Assembly: GCA_025345505.1 (NCBI GenBank)
Contig: JANVCC010000021.1
Coordinates: 33,987,766-34,051,765, forward strand
Reading direction: 5' to 3'
Source: Todiramphus chloris collaris
Taxonomy: Eukaryota; Chordata; Aves; Coraciiformes; Alcedinidae
DNA length: 64,000 nt
Under the pieces are notes generated by a model. It worked only from the letters and a program-made list of their open reading frames with translations. It did no database searches and had not been told where the DNA came from. Positions within the stretch are counted from its first letter, which is position 1, and each line of letters opens with the position of its first letter. A program made the position numbers and the translations under genes. Positions 33,304 through 45,502 of this stretch are shown here, one piece after another.

Positions 33304-35988
33304 TTAAGTAAGGGGTACAAATATTTGTAAGTATAAGATTTTCAGTAAAAGATAAGCTAGATATTAAACATGTAGTAGTTCTTTTTTTTTTTTTTTTTTT
33401 TTTTAGAATTTATTGTGATTACCTTAGAGAAAAAAAAGGAAGCAGTGATAAAATATCTTGTCTACACACATTTTCTTAACTATCAATGCAAACTGTAAAG
33501 TAAGAGTTAACTTTGCCTGTTTGACACAAGTAAATGTGCAGTCTGTGTCAGATTAGAGTTGGAAAAACTGTTAAATTATGCCTTACATTTTTATCAAGAA
33601 TATATCAAAGTGCACTACTGTAGATTTATAGGTGGTTACTGTTCCAGTAGACTACAAAGAGTATGTTATTCAAAGACATCTGTGACTACACCAACTCTAT
33701 ATCAAGTTATTTCAGTACTGTTGAGGGTAAACCTGCAGTTTTGTTGGAGGAGAAGATAGAGATGCACATGGACTGGCAAAGTATAAGGATGGAAACTTGG
33801 ACAATCATCTGAATATTTTTAATTGAAGAATATCACAGTGAGTTGTAATATGATGCTGAAAATGTAGATTAGAAATGTCTGCATATTATCTCATATGATG
33901 TAGGTTGGATGTCTTATTACCTTGTTCTCTGCTGACAGGATTACTTACTTAAATCATGTCCTTTGTTATGAACCACTAAAACTGCTTCTGTGGATAACAC
34001 AGCACAATAAAAAAATGGGAATTATAACAGCTGCATCTTGGATTTGTAATGAAAACCATTTGATTTCAATGTTTTGTAAAAGAAAAATCAATTGTATCCA
34101 AATCAGCTGTGTTCACAACTACCAGTTACACTAATCTTTTTAGAAGATTGGAATTGATACTGATTGGATATGTTATGTAGTGGGCAGAATCTCTCATTCA
34201 AAATTTTCTGTGGACTTCTGTAAAGAGACTAAACCAAGTCACAGCTTGGGCAAGATTTCATTCTAATATCTGTGTAAATGTGCATAATATCTGTACTTTA
34301 ACAAGAGCCTTTTTCATTTAGACAAGTCATTTGGACAAATCAATGTTTTGAAGACACAAGAGTGTCTTCTATACAAGAATACACTATAGACAATTCTAAT
34401 AGAAGTGTCAAGAAGACTCTCTACAGAAGCTGCTTGCTTCACACAGCAATTTTATTTCAACTACTGCTACTTAAGTGAAGCCATGGTGAATGTGCTTGCT
34501 TTATATCTTTTTCTTTTCTTTTTTTTTTTTTTTTTATTCTTTTAACACAAGGGATTGTGATCATGTATGTAAGTTTGCTTATTTAAAACTTACCTGTCAA
34601 ATGTTACTCATTGTGAAGGATGTCCCTTATTTTAGGCTCAAAGCTTCTGTCATGCTAAATTTATTCTTTTAAATTACTTATCTCAGAAATGTTGAGTCAG
34701 TAGATTGAAGTGATTCAAAATGTTACGCTGAGTCTGCTTTCATAATAGGGACCATGACAGTGGACCTCAGTACTGGGATGTCATTGATTGGTAATACTCT
34801 TCCTTATTTTGGTGACAACACAGGAGCTTTTCTGCTGAAGACGTGCAGGGAAAGAATTTTTTTTTTCAGCGTAAGAAAAGTGTGAAGTTAAGACCACTGT
34901 CTTAAATACAATGATTGATACTTGAGTGGACACTGTGCTCCTCTGTTCCTCATATCCCATTTGCATATGACAAAAAACTGTATATAGGTTAATTTTGAAG
35001 AAATTACAAATTCTCCTCCTATATAAACTTGCATATCATTGTATTATTGTTTTTTTCTTTGAGAAATGAATGGAAGGCTGACCAGATGATCATACCACCA
35101 ACAAAAGTATTCAGAAATTATGTGGTTTATTTTTAGTATCACAATTTTCCTTTACAAATAAGTTAAATAATACCAAGTTTGGAGATGCCAAAATTCACTC
35201 TTTTGCTATTGCATTTCTGTAAATGGCCTTGTTACACTGTAGATGACTTTGAACAGGGTCTTTGTCTTTTTCCATTATAGTGTATTTATTATCTTTTCAA
35301 TTCTCAGAAACTGAAAAGACAGTGGTAATAAAAATGCTTTGTGTGGAGCCCACAACATATTAAGTATAGTATTTTGAGGCTGAATTAAATACTTTATTGT
35401 GGGGTTTTTTTTTTTTTTTTTTGTTTTGTTTAAGATGCAAATGTAGTATCATTGAAGTATCTGATACCTGTAGCAGCTTGACCATTTTTTATAGCAGCAG
35501 TAAGATTAATGTGGTTGTTTAATAGCCTAATTAGGTATAAATTTGGTTTCCCAGGTGTCTGAAAAGTCCTTGAGGTTTCTGAAGAAGAAAGATTAGAGAC
35601 AGGATTATTCTTTTTAGAATAGGATCTGGAAAATATTTACTTCACAAAGAATAAAAAAAAAAAATTTGTTTTGTTTTGTTTTTTACTTTGAACTAAAAAA
35701 TACAAGCAGTGTTCAACAAAGCAATTTTTCTTTTTTTCTTTTCTGCAGGGTATTTAAGATGTTGCTGTGATTCATAAAATATCCTGACACTACTCACAGA
35801 GACTCAACAATGGAAAAAATAAGTGTTAATATTTTTAATATGCAATAGTCATTAACATATGCTTTTGTTTCTTTTTCTGGTTAAGCAGTAAATCTCTGTG
35901 ACAAAGCATTATTTATTGTCCGGAAAACTCAGAGGCATCATTAAGTTTAGCCAAAACAAGTACAAAACATGTACTGAAATGTAAGGAT
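33304..35988. other. Non-coding unique sequence
   Basis: AT-rich with homopolymers: T23 at 33382-33404, a T-rich run at about 34500-34536, T18 at about 35404-35421, and A13 at about 35652-35664. The short ORFs (33559-33759, 33922-34134, 34781-34966) lack any known domain. No gene recognised. Confidence 0.6.
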
Positions 35989-36729
35989 GAGGAGGTGATG
36001 GTCCATGACATGCTCCTCAATGTCAATATGAATAAATCTATGGATCCGGATGGGTTACATCCTAGAGTGCTGAAAGAACTGGCAGGGGTGTTCACCAGGC
36101 CACTGTCCATCATTTATCAGCAGTCCTGGCTGACTGGGGAGGTATCAGCAGACTGGAAGTCAGCCAACATAACACCCATAGATAAGAAGGGACAGAAAGA
36201 TGATCCGGGGAACTACAGGCCTGTCAGTTTGACTTCGATACCAGGAAAGCTGATGGAGCAGATCATCCTGGGTTCTATTATGCAGCACATGCAGGACAAC
36301 CAGGTGATCAGGCCCAGTCAGCATGGGTTTATGAAGGGCAGGTCCTGTTTAACAAACCTGATCTCCTTCTATGACAGGGTGACCTGATTGTTGAATGAAG
36401 GCAAGGCTGTGGATGTTGCCTGTCTTGACTTTAGTAAGGCATTTGACACTGTTTCCCACAGCATTCTATTACAGAAGTTGACTGCTCTTGGCTTAGATGG
36501 GCATACACCTTCCAGGGTGAAGAACTGGTTAGATGGACAAGTCGCAAGAATTGTAGTCAATGGAGTTAAATCCAGTTGGCTGCCAACCATCACAAGTGGT
36601 ATCCCCCAGGGCTCAGTACTGGGGCCACTCCTGTTTAACATCTTCATCAGTGATTTGGATGAGGGAATAGAGTGCACCCTTGATAAATTGGAGGTCTCTT
36701 CCAGCCGAAACTATTCTATGATTCTATGA
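35989..36729 (+). mobile_element. CR1 LINE with internal deletion (plus)
   Basis: Starts in ORF2 before the coding for NMNKSMDPDGLHPRVLKEL. It runs through the RT to [17 protein letters not shown] and then at about 36690 passes directly to the terminal block 'gaggtctcttccagcc' and the tail 'attctatgattctatga'. About 1 kb that normally lies between these points (RT catalytic box, C-terminal ORF2, most of the 3' untranslated region) is absent. Both the 5' truncation and the internal deletion are clear. Confidence 0.9.
35995..36692 (+). pseudogene. CR1 RT remnant lacking the catalytic box
   Basis: Frame 35995-36387 carries [21 protein letters not shown] and [14 protein letters not shown]. After the stop at 36385-36387 the same frame reopens at 36388-36729, with [18 protein letters not shown] and [16 protein letters not shown]. 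It ends at the deletion junction, so the FADD box is missing. Few frame defects otherwise, implying moderate age. Confidence 0.85.
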
Positions 36730-39700
36730 CTGGTAAGTAAAGATGCTTTCCATTCTCCAGAGGAAGATAAATTTGCTAAAGGGAAACATAAGCTGTCCCA
36801 AAACCACATACATACGATTCTTTGAAAGTATGAACTCTTATTTAATGGAAATCACGTACCAAAGAGAGTCTTTAAATTATTAATTGTGGGGTATATTGTG
36901 TTTTATGGTCACACATTGTTTTGGTTTGTTTTCTTTTGTGTTTTGTTTTTTTTTAATTGCAGGCTACATATGCTTTGCTTTAATTTGACCATATGATGCA
37001 TTTGAGTATTTTCAGCACTGTAGAAAATGTTTTTTTTTTTTCTCCCTTTCAGCTTCTTTCTAAGCACACAACAGACAGTTCTTCACTTCTGTGTTCAGTC
37101 CTGCTCAGTAGCCACAAAAGCGGTTTTTAGAACTGTCCTTCATGCAAGACAATCTCTTATGTTCTGCAATGTGTCTGCACATTTTTATCCTGCTTTTATC
37201 TTCCCTCCCTCCAGGAAGTATTTTTGATAGCAAATCCATAGATCTTTTGTAGCCTTTCTTTACTGTGCAGCAGAAACAACTGAAACTTGGTATTTGCTTC
37301 ATCATTTTCGTCATGCCTTCAGTAATTCTTCACTCTGCACTGATTTTGGATCCTTCTTTTTTTTCCTTGATGTTGGTTATTGTTACTACACCTGTGAAAA
37401 TAGTTTTTAGAAAACAGGAAGTCATGCCCTTAATGCAGTACACTTTTCACAATTTTACACTTATTAGGGCTTCTTGCTTATTGCTTACCTGTTCCATTTT
37501 CCCTGTGACATTATTTCCATTAGATTTCTGCCCATTACATGTGACTTCATAACACAGAGCCTTCTGAACAAGGTTCCCAGTCTACCTGCCTCATTCTACT
37601 ATGCTTTTACTCTTCAGCTTTGTACCCAAAGTATGAACATATTTCATCCTTCTCCTTTGCATTTCTCCTTCCAGTACAAACTTAACACAGCTTTTTAAAG
37701 TTATGGTAGTAAAGTACTGAAAAAAAAACTAAATAGCACAAGTGAAAAGCATTTGGTACTCAATGCAGTTGCACACAGAAAGCCATTTAAATGTTTAACC
37801 TTCACTCCATAATTGAGCCCTTGAAATTATCTTTCAGCTGCATGGACACATTTCATGTTTCAGGATTTTCCTGCAAGAATTTTTTCTATAAATCTTAGGA
37901 TCATATTTTTCATCAGAAACAGAAAGAAAAATCTTCCAAGTTATCTGTAATGTGAGATTATATCTGGCCACATCCAGGTTTTTAACAAAAGTTCTCAATT
38001 TGGCTCTTCAAAATGGCACACTGTTTACATGATACTTTGTTGCTTCAAGGAATGTGAGCAATCTATCAGCAACCATAATTAAATAGACTATTTTTCAATA
38101 TGCTTGCAAAGTAAAATATAGAGAAGAATGTCTTTTTCTTGTATAAAGGCCCCTGTCCCCCCCAAAAAGTCCAAAGATCAAACTTGTTCATTAAAAATTG
38201 TTCAGAAAAATTATTAGAAATACTAGACATGGAGGCAATCAAGAAGTCCTTGAAGAGCAATGGCCATAGGTGTTTCATATGCTTGGTTTAGTTTTTGCAG
38301 TCCTGTTCTAATCTTCTGACAGCTGGCTTCTCAAACACTGCAGTGACATTTTGTCAACAAGACATCCATTTACTGCAACAAAGAGGCACAACTTGATATC
38401 CTTTTGGTTAAAACATGTCTTGCAAAGATTATAATCTTCTCCTAAATCTACAGCTACCAAATGGACAATATCTTCACTGAAAATAATCCAGATTGTTTTT
38501 CTAAAGAAGATATTGCATAGATTAATGTGTAGAATGTCTGTCCTAATAATAACAAAAGATGTTTGCAGTTGTTTAAGTAGTCAGTTTAACTGTCCCACAG
38601 AGAAATCAAAAGAAGGTGTTCTGATGGGATCTAGATCAATAAATATATCCATGAAAATACTTCTCCAAAGCTAATTGTACTACAGTACCCCTTTTTTTTA
38701 ACCACATAGTAGGAGCTACATCTGGGACTTGCTAAGGATTTCTAAAACTAGCTCAAGTTTGGGCACTATGTCATATTGCCACTAAAAAAATAGTTTTGTA
38801 ACTTAACAAAAATGGTAAAAGGTGAAATTTCATAGGGAAAAAGTTTGCGAGGTTTATTACTGTAGTAGCTATAAAATTCAACCAAATCACAGAAATTTAA
38901 ATGCTGCTTTTTTGTCATTAAAATGGTTTGTCTTTTGTGTGTCATCATCTAGACCTAAATGGTTTTCATCCAGAGAAATCCAACACTGGAGTCTGCACCT
39001 TTTACAGGAAAAAAAACCCTTAGTCTCATCGTTGCAAGTGTTAACTTCCAGTTAAACATCATCTAAAAGGGCTCAAATGAGCATATGGTGTTCATGCAAA
39101 ATATGAACCATCAACAAAATAAACTATTTGGATTCAAACTAGGAAGACATTGCCATTTTATGAGATAATGCAACTTACTTTTTTGTCAGGTAAGATAGAC
39201 TTGGCATGTTTATTCAGAGGAACACAATAATCATGACACATTATACACTGTATTTTATACAATTCATGTATGTTTGGACTCTTATATAAATGTTGTATCT
39301 TCTCTTTTTAGAATTTGTCCCAAACACTGCCTCAGATGTTGAAAATTATTAATGCAGGTTTTGTGAAAAATTGGTTTCTCTTTTCATGCAAAGCTTAAAT
39401 TTTTTATATCTGAGTGGTTTTGGTTTTTATCATTTGAAGTGTTTATGTTTGTTTAAATTAATTAACTTTTAAAAATGTATAATGATTCCACATAAAGAAG
39501 TACATACATATTCAAAACCTTTTTTTTTTTTTCTTCTTACATTTAGTTTCAGTTTCTGTATAATGAATTAAAACAAATCATATTTTGTTCTGTATTTTCC
39601 ATGGAAGGTAAGATAACATACCATCATAAATGGTCATCATTAACAGCTTTTGATTATAAGATCTTGTAAAAGGGTATATATTTTTATACCATATGATCTT

Positions 39701-41391
39701 GTGGCAGTGTAAAAAATTTGCTCACAAAGATGCAAGCACAGTGATGTATATATTTTAATATCACTCTCTTCATAAAGCTATCACTTTCTTCTCAGATGCA
39801 GCCAACTCATCCATGTCTTCAGATTTTTGTCATTATCCAGGGGGTTTTACTGCTGATGCAAAATTGTAAGTTGTATCTTTATCACTGTACCTGGTTAGCG
39901 TGTATACTGAAAAGCCCCCTTGACACACAGGAGATATAATTCCACTTCACTCACTCTAGTATGGAGTATAACTCAAAATATATCTGTCATATCAAAAATC
40001 TAGTAATAGTGAATGTGGATCAAAAGAGGAACGGTGAAGATACTGACTATGGGCCAAATCTTTCATCACACTGAGCAAGAATATGCTTAGATTTAACATT
40101 CGCAATATGTGAGGTGAAGATACAAAGCTTATGTCTTCCCTCTGAATGCCTCAATCAAAAGATACAAAAAAGATCCTTTCACAGTCTACAGTTCCCAGGT
40201 AGGGTCAGGTATCCAAATTTATTCTCCCAAATAACTGAGCAACACTCAGGTTTGTTTGTTTGCTTACTCGTTGTTTTTGTTGTTGTTTTGGTTTCCTTTT
40301 TTTTTAAAAAAAACCAGTTGTGAATCTAACTGCTTTTTAAACAACTGCCTGTGCGTTAAAGAAAAATTACTTATGAAACGGGAGATAGAGGGTCCAGTTT
40401 CTTTCTGTGCATGAGTAGATTAAAAACCATATTTCAATTTTCCACTTAAATGCCCTAACCATTGTTTAAGCTACTAAGTCTATTAGGATGGTTCCACTTT
40501 GCAGCACATAATTCAAGAATCATTGGGTCATACAAAGAAAACAGAGAAAGGAACCACAGTTTTGTAGCTTTAGTAGTTATAGACCTTACAAAGCTGGGGA
40601 GAAGCTGAAATCTTGTGCCAACTCATAAGAACAGCTTCTGTGTTTTAACCAGTGGAATTTACCTTTAAAGCCCATGTGGTTTTTTTCCCACATTCATATT
40701 AACTGTTCTAATCCCTACATTTCTTCTTGCTTTTTCCTTTCTTTGTGAATTCTTTATTTTTCTGGGAGTTGTGCAGTAGCTGCATTAGAATAACTGATAG
40801 TTACATAAAGTATCTTATCATGTATTTTCATGGCAACTGCAAAATCTCTTCAAATGCAAGAAAACACAGAAATCATTATTTCCACCATTTTGTTGAATCT
40901 TCTAACTAGTCATTTATTTAATAACTAGAATGGAACAACTATTTTTTTATATATTTACACACACATATATCTACTTGTGATAGTTGTTTACAAAAGTCAC
41001 TTATAGTAAGGATTGTAGCCACATCACCTTACTCACAGAACTGCTGAGCTCTTACAAATCAGAAAATCTCTTTTATATGCAGAAACACATCTTGAAGAAA
41101 CTAAGGAAACTTCTAGTCAATGTGTCACTCAAGTAAACTATTTTTCTATGCCTCATTGTCAGGTAGCAGTTGACAGAAGACTATCAGGTTTGCAATTTTG
41201 AATATATGCACCCATGTTCAGCAAAAATCTAAATTCAGGTCTAAAAACTGCTGCATTCAAAATATTCTTGGGTTTTTACAATTTTCTATCAATCTGAGCA
41301 TATTACTAATCTTGCTATGTATATAATATATATAAAATAGATACTTGTTTGTGTTACTGGTTTACTAATAGTCAATAATGCATGCATTTCA
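36730..41391. other. Non-coding unique sequence
   Basis: 4.7 kb of AT-rich DNA. Short ORFs (37265-37552, 37474-37698, 38822-39055, 40114-40323) have no known domain, and some are driven by T-rich runs. Homopolymers occur at about 39520-39531 (T) and 40298-40313 (T then A). No transposon end or gene recognised. Confidence 0.6.
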
Positions 41392-42695
41392 TAGAATGTA
41401 TTGGGTTGGAAGGGACCTCTAAAGGTCATCTAGTCCAACCCTCCTGAAGTAAGGAAGAACATCTTGGTCAGGCTGCTCAGACCCTCATCAATCCTGGCCT
41501 TCAATGTCTCCAGGGATGGTGCCTCCACCACCTCTCTGGGCAACCTATTCCAGTGATCTGTTGCCCTCAGATTAAAGAACTTTTCCCTAATGTCTAACCT
41601 AAATCTACCCTTTTCTAGCTTAAAGCCATTGCCCCTTGTCCTGTCACTAAAACCCTTGTGAATAGCCCCTCCCCTGCTTTCTTACAGGCCCCTTTCAAGT
41701 ACTGGAAGTTCGCTATTGTTCCCATGGAGTCTCCTCTTCTGGCTGAGCAACCCCAGCTCTCTCAGCCTGTCTTCATAGGAAAGGTGCTTCATCCCTCTAG
41801 TTATTTTTATGACTCTCCTCTGGACACGGTCCAACAGGTCTACGTCCTTCTTGTGTTGGGGGCTCCAGAGATGGACACAGTACTCCAGGTGAGGTCTCAC
41901 GAGGCCAGAGTAGAGGGGCAGGATCACCTTGCTTCATCTGCTATCCACACTTTTGCTGAAGCCCAAGGTTTGATTGTCCTTCTTAGCTGTGATTGCACAT
42001 TGGTTGCTCACGTCCAGCTTTTCATTTACTAGTACTCCAAAGTCTTTTTCGAAAGGACTGTTCTCTCTCATGTCCTCTGCCAGCCTGTATTAATAATGAT
42101 GGTTGCCAAGGCCCAGGTGCAGGACCCTGCACGTGGTCTTGACGAATCTCATGCAGTTCACCTGGGCCCACTTCTCCAGCTTGGCCAGGTCCCTCTGGAT
42201 GGCATCTCACCCCTCTGGCATATCAACTGCACCATCCAGCTTAGTATCATCAACAAACTTGCTGAGGGTGCACTCAATGCCACTTCCTGCATCGTTAGTG
42301 GAGATATTAAACAACACTGGTCCCAGGACAGACCCTTGAGGGACACCACTTGTCACGTTTTCCCATCTAGACATTGAGCCATTGACCACTATTCTCTGGG
42401 TGCAACCATCCAGCCAATTTCTTATCCACTGAACAGTCCACCCATTGAACCCATATCTCTCCAACTTACAAAGGAGGATGTTGGGGGGGACAGTGGCAAA
42501 GGCCTTGACGAGGTCAAGATAGATGACGTCCACAGCTCTCCCTTGTCCACTGATGCAGTAACTTCACTGTAGAAAGCCACCAGATTGATCAGGCAGGACT
42601 TGCTCCTGGTAAAGCTATGCTGACTCTCTTGAATCACCTCCCTGTCCTCTGTGTGCCTTAGTATGTCTTCTAAGAGAATTTGCTGCAACGTTCCA
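41392..42695 (-). mobile_element. CR1 LINE, 5'-truncated, 1.3 kb (minus)
   Basis: The 3' end at about 41392 starts with a degraded tail (catagaatgtattgggttgg) and the terminal block 'gggacctctaaaggtcatct'. Then come the 3' untranslated region, the C-terminal ORF2 and the RT up to the coding for [16 protein letters not shown] (about 42660). The 5' end is cut within RT at about 42695. The 3' end sequence differs from the 15-kb and 29-kb copies, so it belongs to another CR1 subfamily. Confidence 0.92.
41682..42690 (-). pseudogene. CR1 RT remnant (catalytic box FVDD)
   Basis: Minus-strand pieces: 42422-42706 ([20 protein letters not shown]), 42207-42533 ([34 protein letters not shown], then FVDDTKLDG) and 41682-41927 ([35 protein letters not shown]). 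The catalytic box is FVDD where other copies have FADD; both aspartates remain. Frameshifts separate the pieces. Confidence 0.88.
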
Positions 42696-43246
42696 ACATA
42701 ATACATTTGAGAATATGCTCAATTTGTTAAGTAAATAGATTTAATTAATTTATGTGGGGGTGAACTTGAACAAATCAAAAGAAGCTTAAATCAAAAGACA
42801 TACCTTTCCTTTTGCAATAGCTAATAGCTGTTATTAAAAGTAAAGCAAAAAAAAACAAACCCCTCAAACTCCTAATTTTATACTATTGCATCATAGTTGC
42901 AACACTGCTAAATAATTAATATCCATTACTGTTATTGAATTATATTAATACCATTAAGACAACCAAGCAACTAAAATGTGTTTTGTACATTAAAAAAAAT
43001 CACATATGGAACAAGCTCATGTTGTTTCTATGCATTGTTTATGTAACAGAACAGAGGGCTGTGGGAAGCATATGCAGCTTTAGACAAGTAAAGATCATCA
43101 AGGGTTTATGAAGGTGTGTGTGGTTTTGGCGGGAATTAAAGATTGCAGAGTATCACGATGAAAATCTGTTCCTGATTGAATAGAGAATTGATACTGTATG
43201 GCAATTTATATACAGACCTTGAAGGCTGGGTTTTGTTATCAGATTT
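42696..43246. other. Non-coding unique sequence
   Basis: AT-rich, with no gene or repeat recognised. The last five bases, 43242-43246 (gattt), are the left TSD copy of the next LTR. Confidence 0.6.
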
Positions 43247-44053
43247 TGTCACTGTTTAGGGTCAGAGCAGCTCCTTAAACCTATAACAGACGCTCTCTGT
43301 TAATCCCCCTCCCTCCCCAGAGGGGAAAGAGAAAGGGAATAAGGGAGAGAGACTTAGCCATTAGAAAAGGAAACTAGAACAGCTTTCATGAAAAGGAAAT
43401 TAATAATTATAAAAATGGAATATATACAAATCTATATGAAACCAGTATCGAACCCAACCCCCCCGATGGTAATTCCATCACTGTCACCACTGATGCTGTG
43501 CAGGCACCGGGGCAGTCCCAGACTGGGCCCCGCAGCAGCCGGGAGCTGTGTTCAGGAGCTGGATTCTGGTACTGGGCTCAGGAACACACAGATCGGATCG
43601 AAGGCAGAATGGACAGAGTCCTCCTTGGGTGCTCCAAGGAAGGAACCAAAAGAGGACCCGAGGCAAGCCAAGCAAAAGCTGGCAAAGCAGTCCAAGAGGG
43701 GAGAGAAGAGCCTAGAGACCCTTCGGGTCCCTCAGCTCTAGACCAAATATGGCGTATATGGGATGGAACACCTCATTGGTCAGTTTAGAGTTACCCGTCC
43801 TGTCCGCTCCTCCCTGAAGGTGCAGCCTTCCACTCTGCACCCTCCAATGTGGTACACAAGACCCAGCAGTGGCCTTGGTCTGCATAGCAAGCCTTGGTAG
43901 TAACTCTAAACATAAGGTGTTATCACTGCTAGAAGCAGACACTGTCTGTGAGAACAGGCTGCTACCTTCAGAAAGTGCAGTTAATTAGAAGAATTAAGCT
44001 GAAAAGTAGAATTACTGAACAGAATTAGTTCTGTTCTCTCTCAAACCAGGACA
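43247..44053 (-). mobile_element. Solo ERV LTR, family 1 young subgroup (copy c)
   Basis: A complete 807-bp LTR with sense strand minus, reading tgtcactg at the left end and ccaggaca at the right. The 5-bp TSD gattt is perfect (43242-43246 and 44054-44058). It aligns with copy a along its whole length with only scattered differences. As in copy a, the TATA position reads TCTAGAG (about 43736-43742) and the poly(A) signal position reads ATGAAA (plus strand 43384-43389). Different TSDs show that copies a and c are separate integrations, not one segmental duplication. Confidence 0.9.
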
Positions 44054-44671
44054 GATTTCAAATCAGTGTTTTACAAGGAGTACTTTAGCAGAGTCTCTTA
44101 GATATGTCTGTATAATACACTTTTCAAATCCATACATTATGTCACTTTCATTACAGTAACATATGTAAACATATGCATATATTTAACAGAACTGGGCCTT
44201 GTAAACACACATTCCATAATAGCATACAGGACTGAGGATGGAGTGCAGGCTCCTTATCCCTACATGTTAAATAACTTTTGCTGGTACCTAACTGTGCCAG
44301 TTTTCCGCATGCTGACAGATTATTGATGCTTTCAGGCAAGTGTTGCAATGTCTCATTCTTAACATCTGCTGTTGCTGTTGATGAGTGTCCTGGTTTGAGC
44401 TAGAACTAATCCTGTTCAGTGATTTTACTTTTTGGCTCAGTTGCTCCTGACTAACTGGACTGTGAAGTTAACAGCAAATTTTCAGAGACAGCGTCTGCTT
44501 CTAGCTGTGATAACGTTCAGTATTTAGAGATACTACCAAGGACTGGTGTGCAGATTAGGGTCACTGATAAATCTTGTGTAACACATTGGGGGTGCAGAAA
44601 GTAGAAGGCCACATGTGTGGGGAGGAGTGGACAGGACAGGTGACCCTAAAGTGAATAATGAGATATTGCAT

Positions 44672-45033
44672 TGTGGATGCTGAAAAGCTGCTAGCAGAGG
44701 GATTTTCTCAGATTCTCACAATATTCGGTGAGAATCCTGCTTTTCTTACCAGTGTTACGAAAAACAGTAGGATGTTTTTTGTAAACTAAACCAATAGCTG
44801 GTGTTTTGCTAAGTTCTGTTTATGGTACATTGGAAAAGTATTTTGAAATAGGTGTTGTAGGACTTTAGCCAGTCACCTTAGGAGATGGGTGATCACTGAA
44901 CAATCATCCTATGGGGCTAGGTTATATAAAATGGGGTTATAAATTAATAAAGTGTCTTCTTCTTCCTCTCCTGGATCTGTCTTTACTGATTTTGTGTTAC
45001 TGCATCTCTTCGCTCGCGGTATAAACTGCGACA
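44672..45033 (+). mobile_element. Nested solo LTR, alpharetrovirus-like, 362 bp
   Basis: Begins tgtggatgctg and ends aaactgcgaca, interrupting LTR copy d. The flanking 6-mers are ttgcat (44666-44671) and ttccat (45034-45039). The second is what other family-1 LTRs have at this place, so this is a 6-bp TSD with one later substitution. It has TATATAAA at 44923-44930 and AATAAA at 44946-44951, only 15 bases apart, a compact arrangement known from avian alpharetrovirus LTRs. A 6-bp duplication also fits avian class II ERVs. No internal viral sequence is present. Confidence 0.8.
44923..44951 (+). promoter_or_regulatory. TATA box and poly(A) signal of nested LTR
   Basis: TATATAAA at 44923-44930 and AATAAA at 44946-44951 in plus orientation. 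Their closeness implies a very short stretch between the promoter box and the poly(A) signal. Function is inferred from motif and position only. Confidence 0.65.
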
Positions 45034-45502
45034 TTCCATCCCATATACATCATATTCAGTATAAAGCTGAGGCATCATGAGGGTCAAGCTCTGTTCTTCA
45101 ATGGCTGGCATCTGAGGAGGACTCTTGTCTTTTCTGCTTTTGATTACAATCTGTATGTTCCTGAATTCAGTTTCAGAATCCAGCTCTTGAACCCAGCTCC
45201 CATCTGCTGCTGGGCCTAGTATGGGACTTCCCTCAGTGCCTGTTTCACGGCATCAGTGGTGAACGTGATGTAACTGCTGTCAGGGGATGTGTGGGGGCAT
45301 TGGGTTCGATATTGGTTTTGTATGTATTTGTGTATATTCCATTTTTTTATTAGTATATTCATTAAAGCTGTTTTAGCTTTCATTTCTAATTGCTAAGTCT
45401 CTCTTCCTTATTCCCTTTCTCTTCCCCTTCGGGGTGGGAGAGGGGTTATCAGAGAGTGTCTGTTACAGGTCTATTGGACTGCTCTGACCCCAAATCTTGA
45501 CA

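Larger units (their letters stand above)
44386..45502 (+). mobile_element. ERV LTR, family 1 older subgroup, split (copy d)
   Basis: Plus orientation, starting tgtcctggtttgagc and ending ccaaatcttgaca. Without the nested LTR (44672-45033) and its duplicated target it is about 750 bp, close to copy b. It has TATAAA at 45060-45065 and ATTAAA at 45361-45366. The flanking 5-mers (atgag before, attgg after) agree at only 3 of 5 positions, so the TSD is uncertain. Only 332 bp separates its 5' end from that of copy c, which points the other way. Confidence 0.85.

Noticed and set aside
41658-42032. 124-codon plus-strand ORF
   Set aside because: Antisense shadow of the minus-strand CR1 ORF2.
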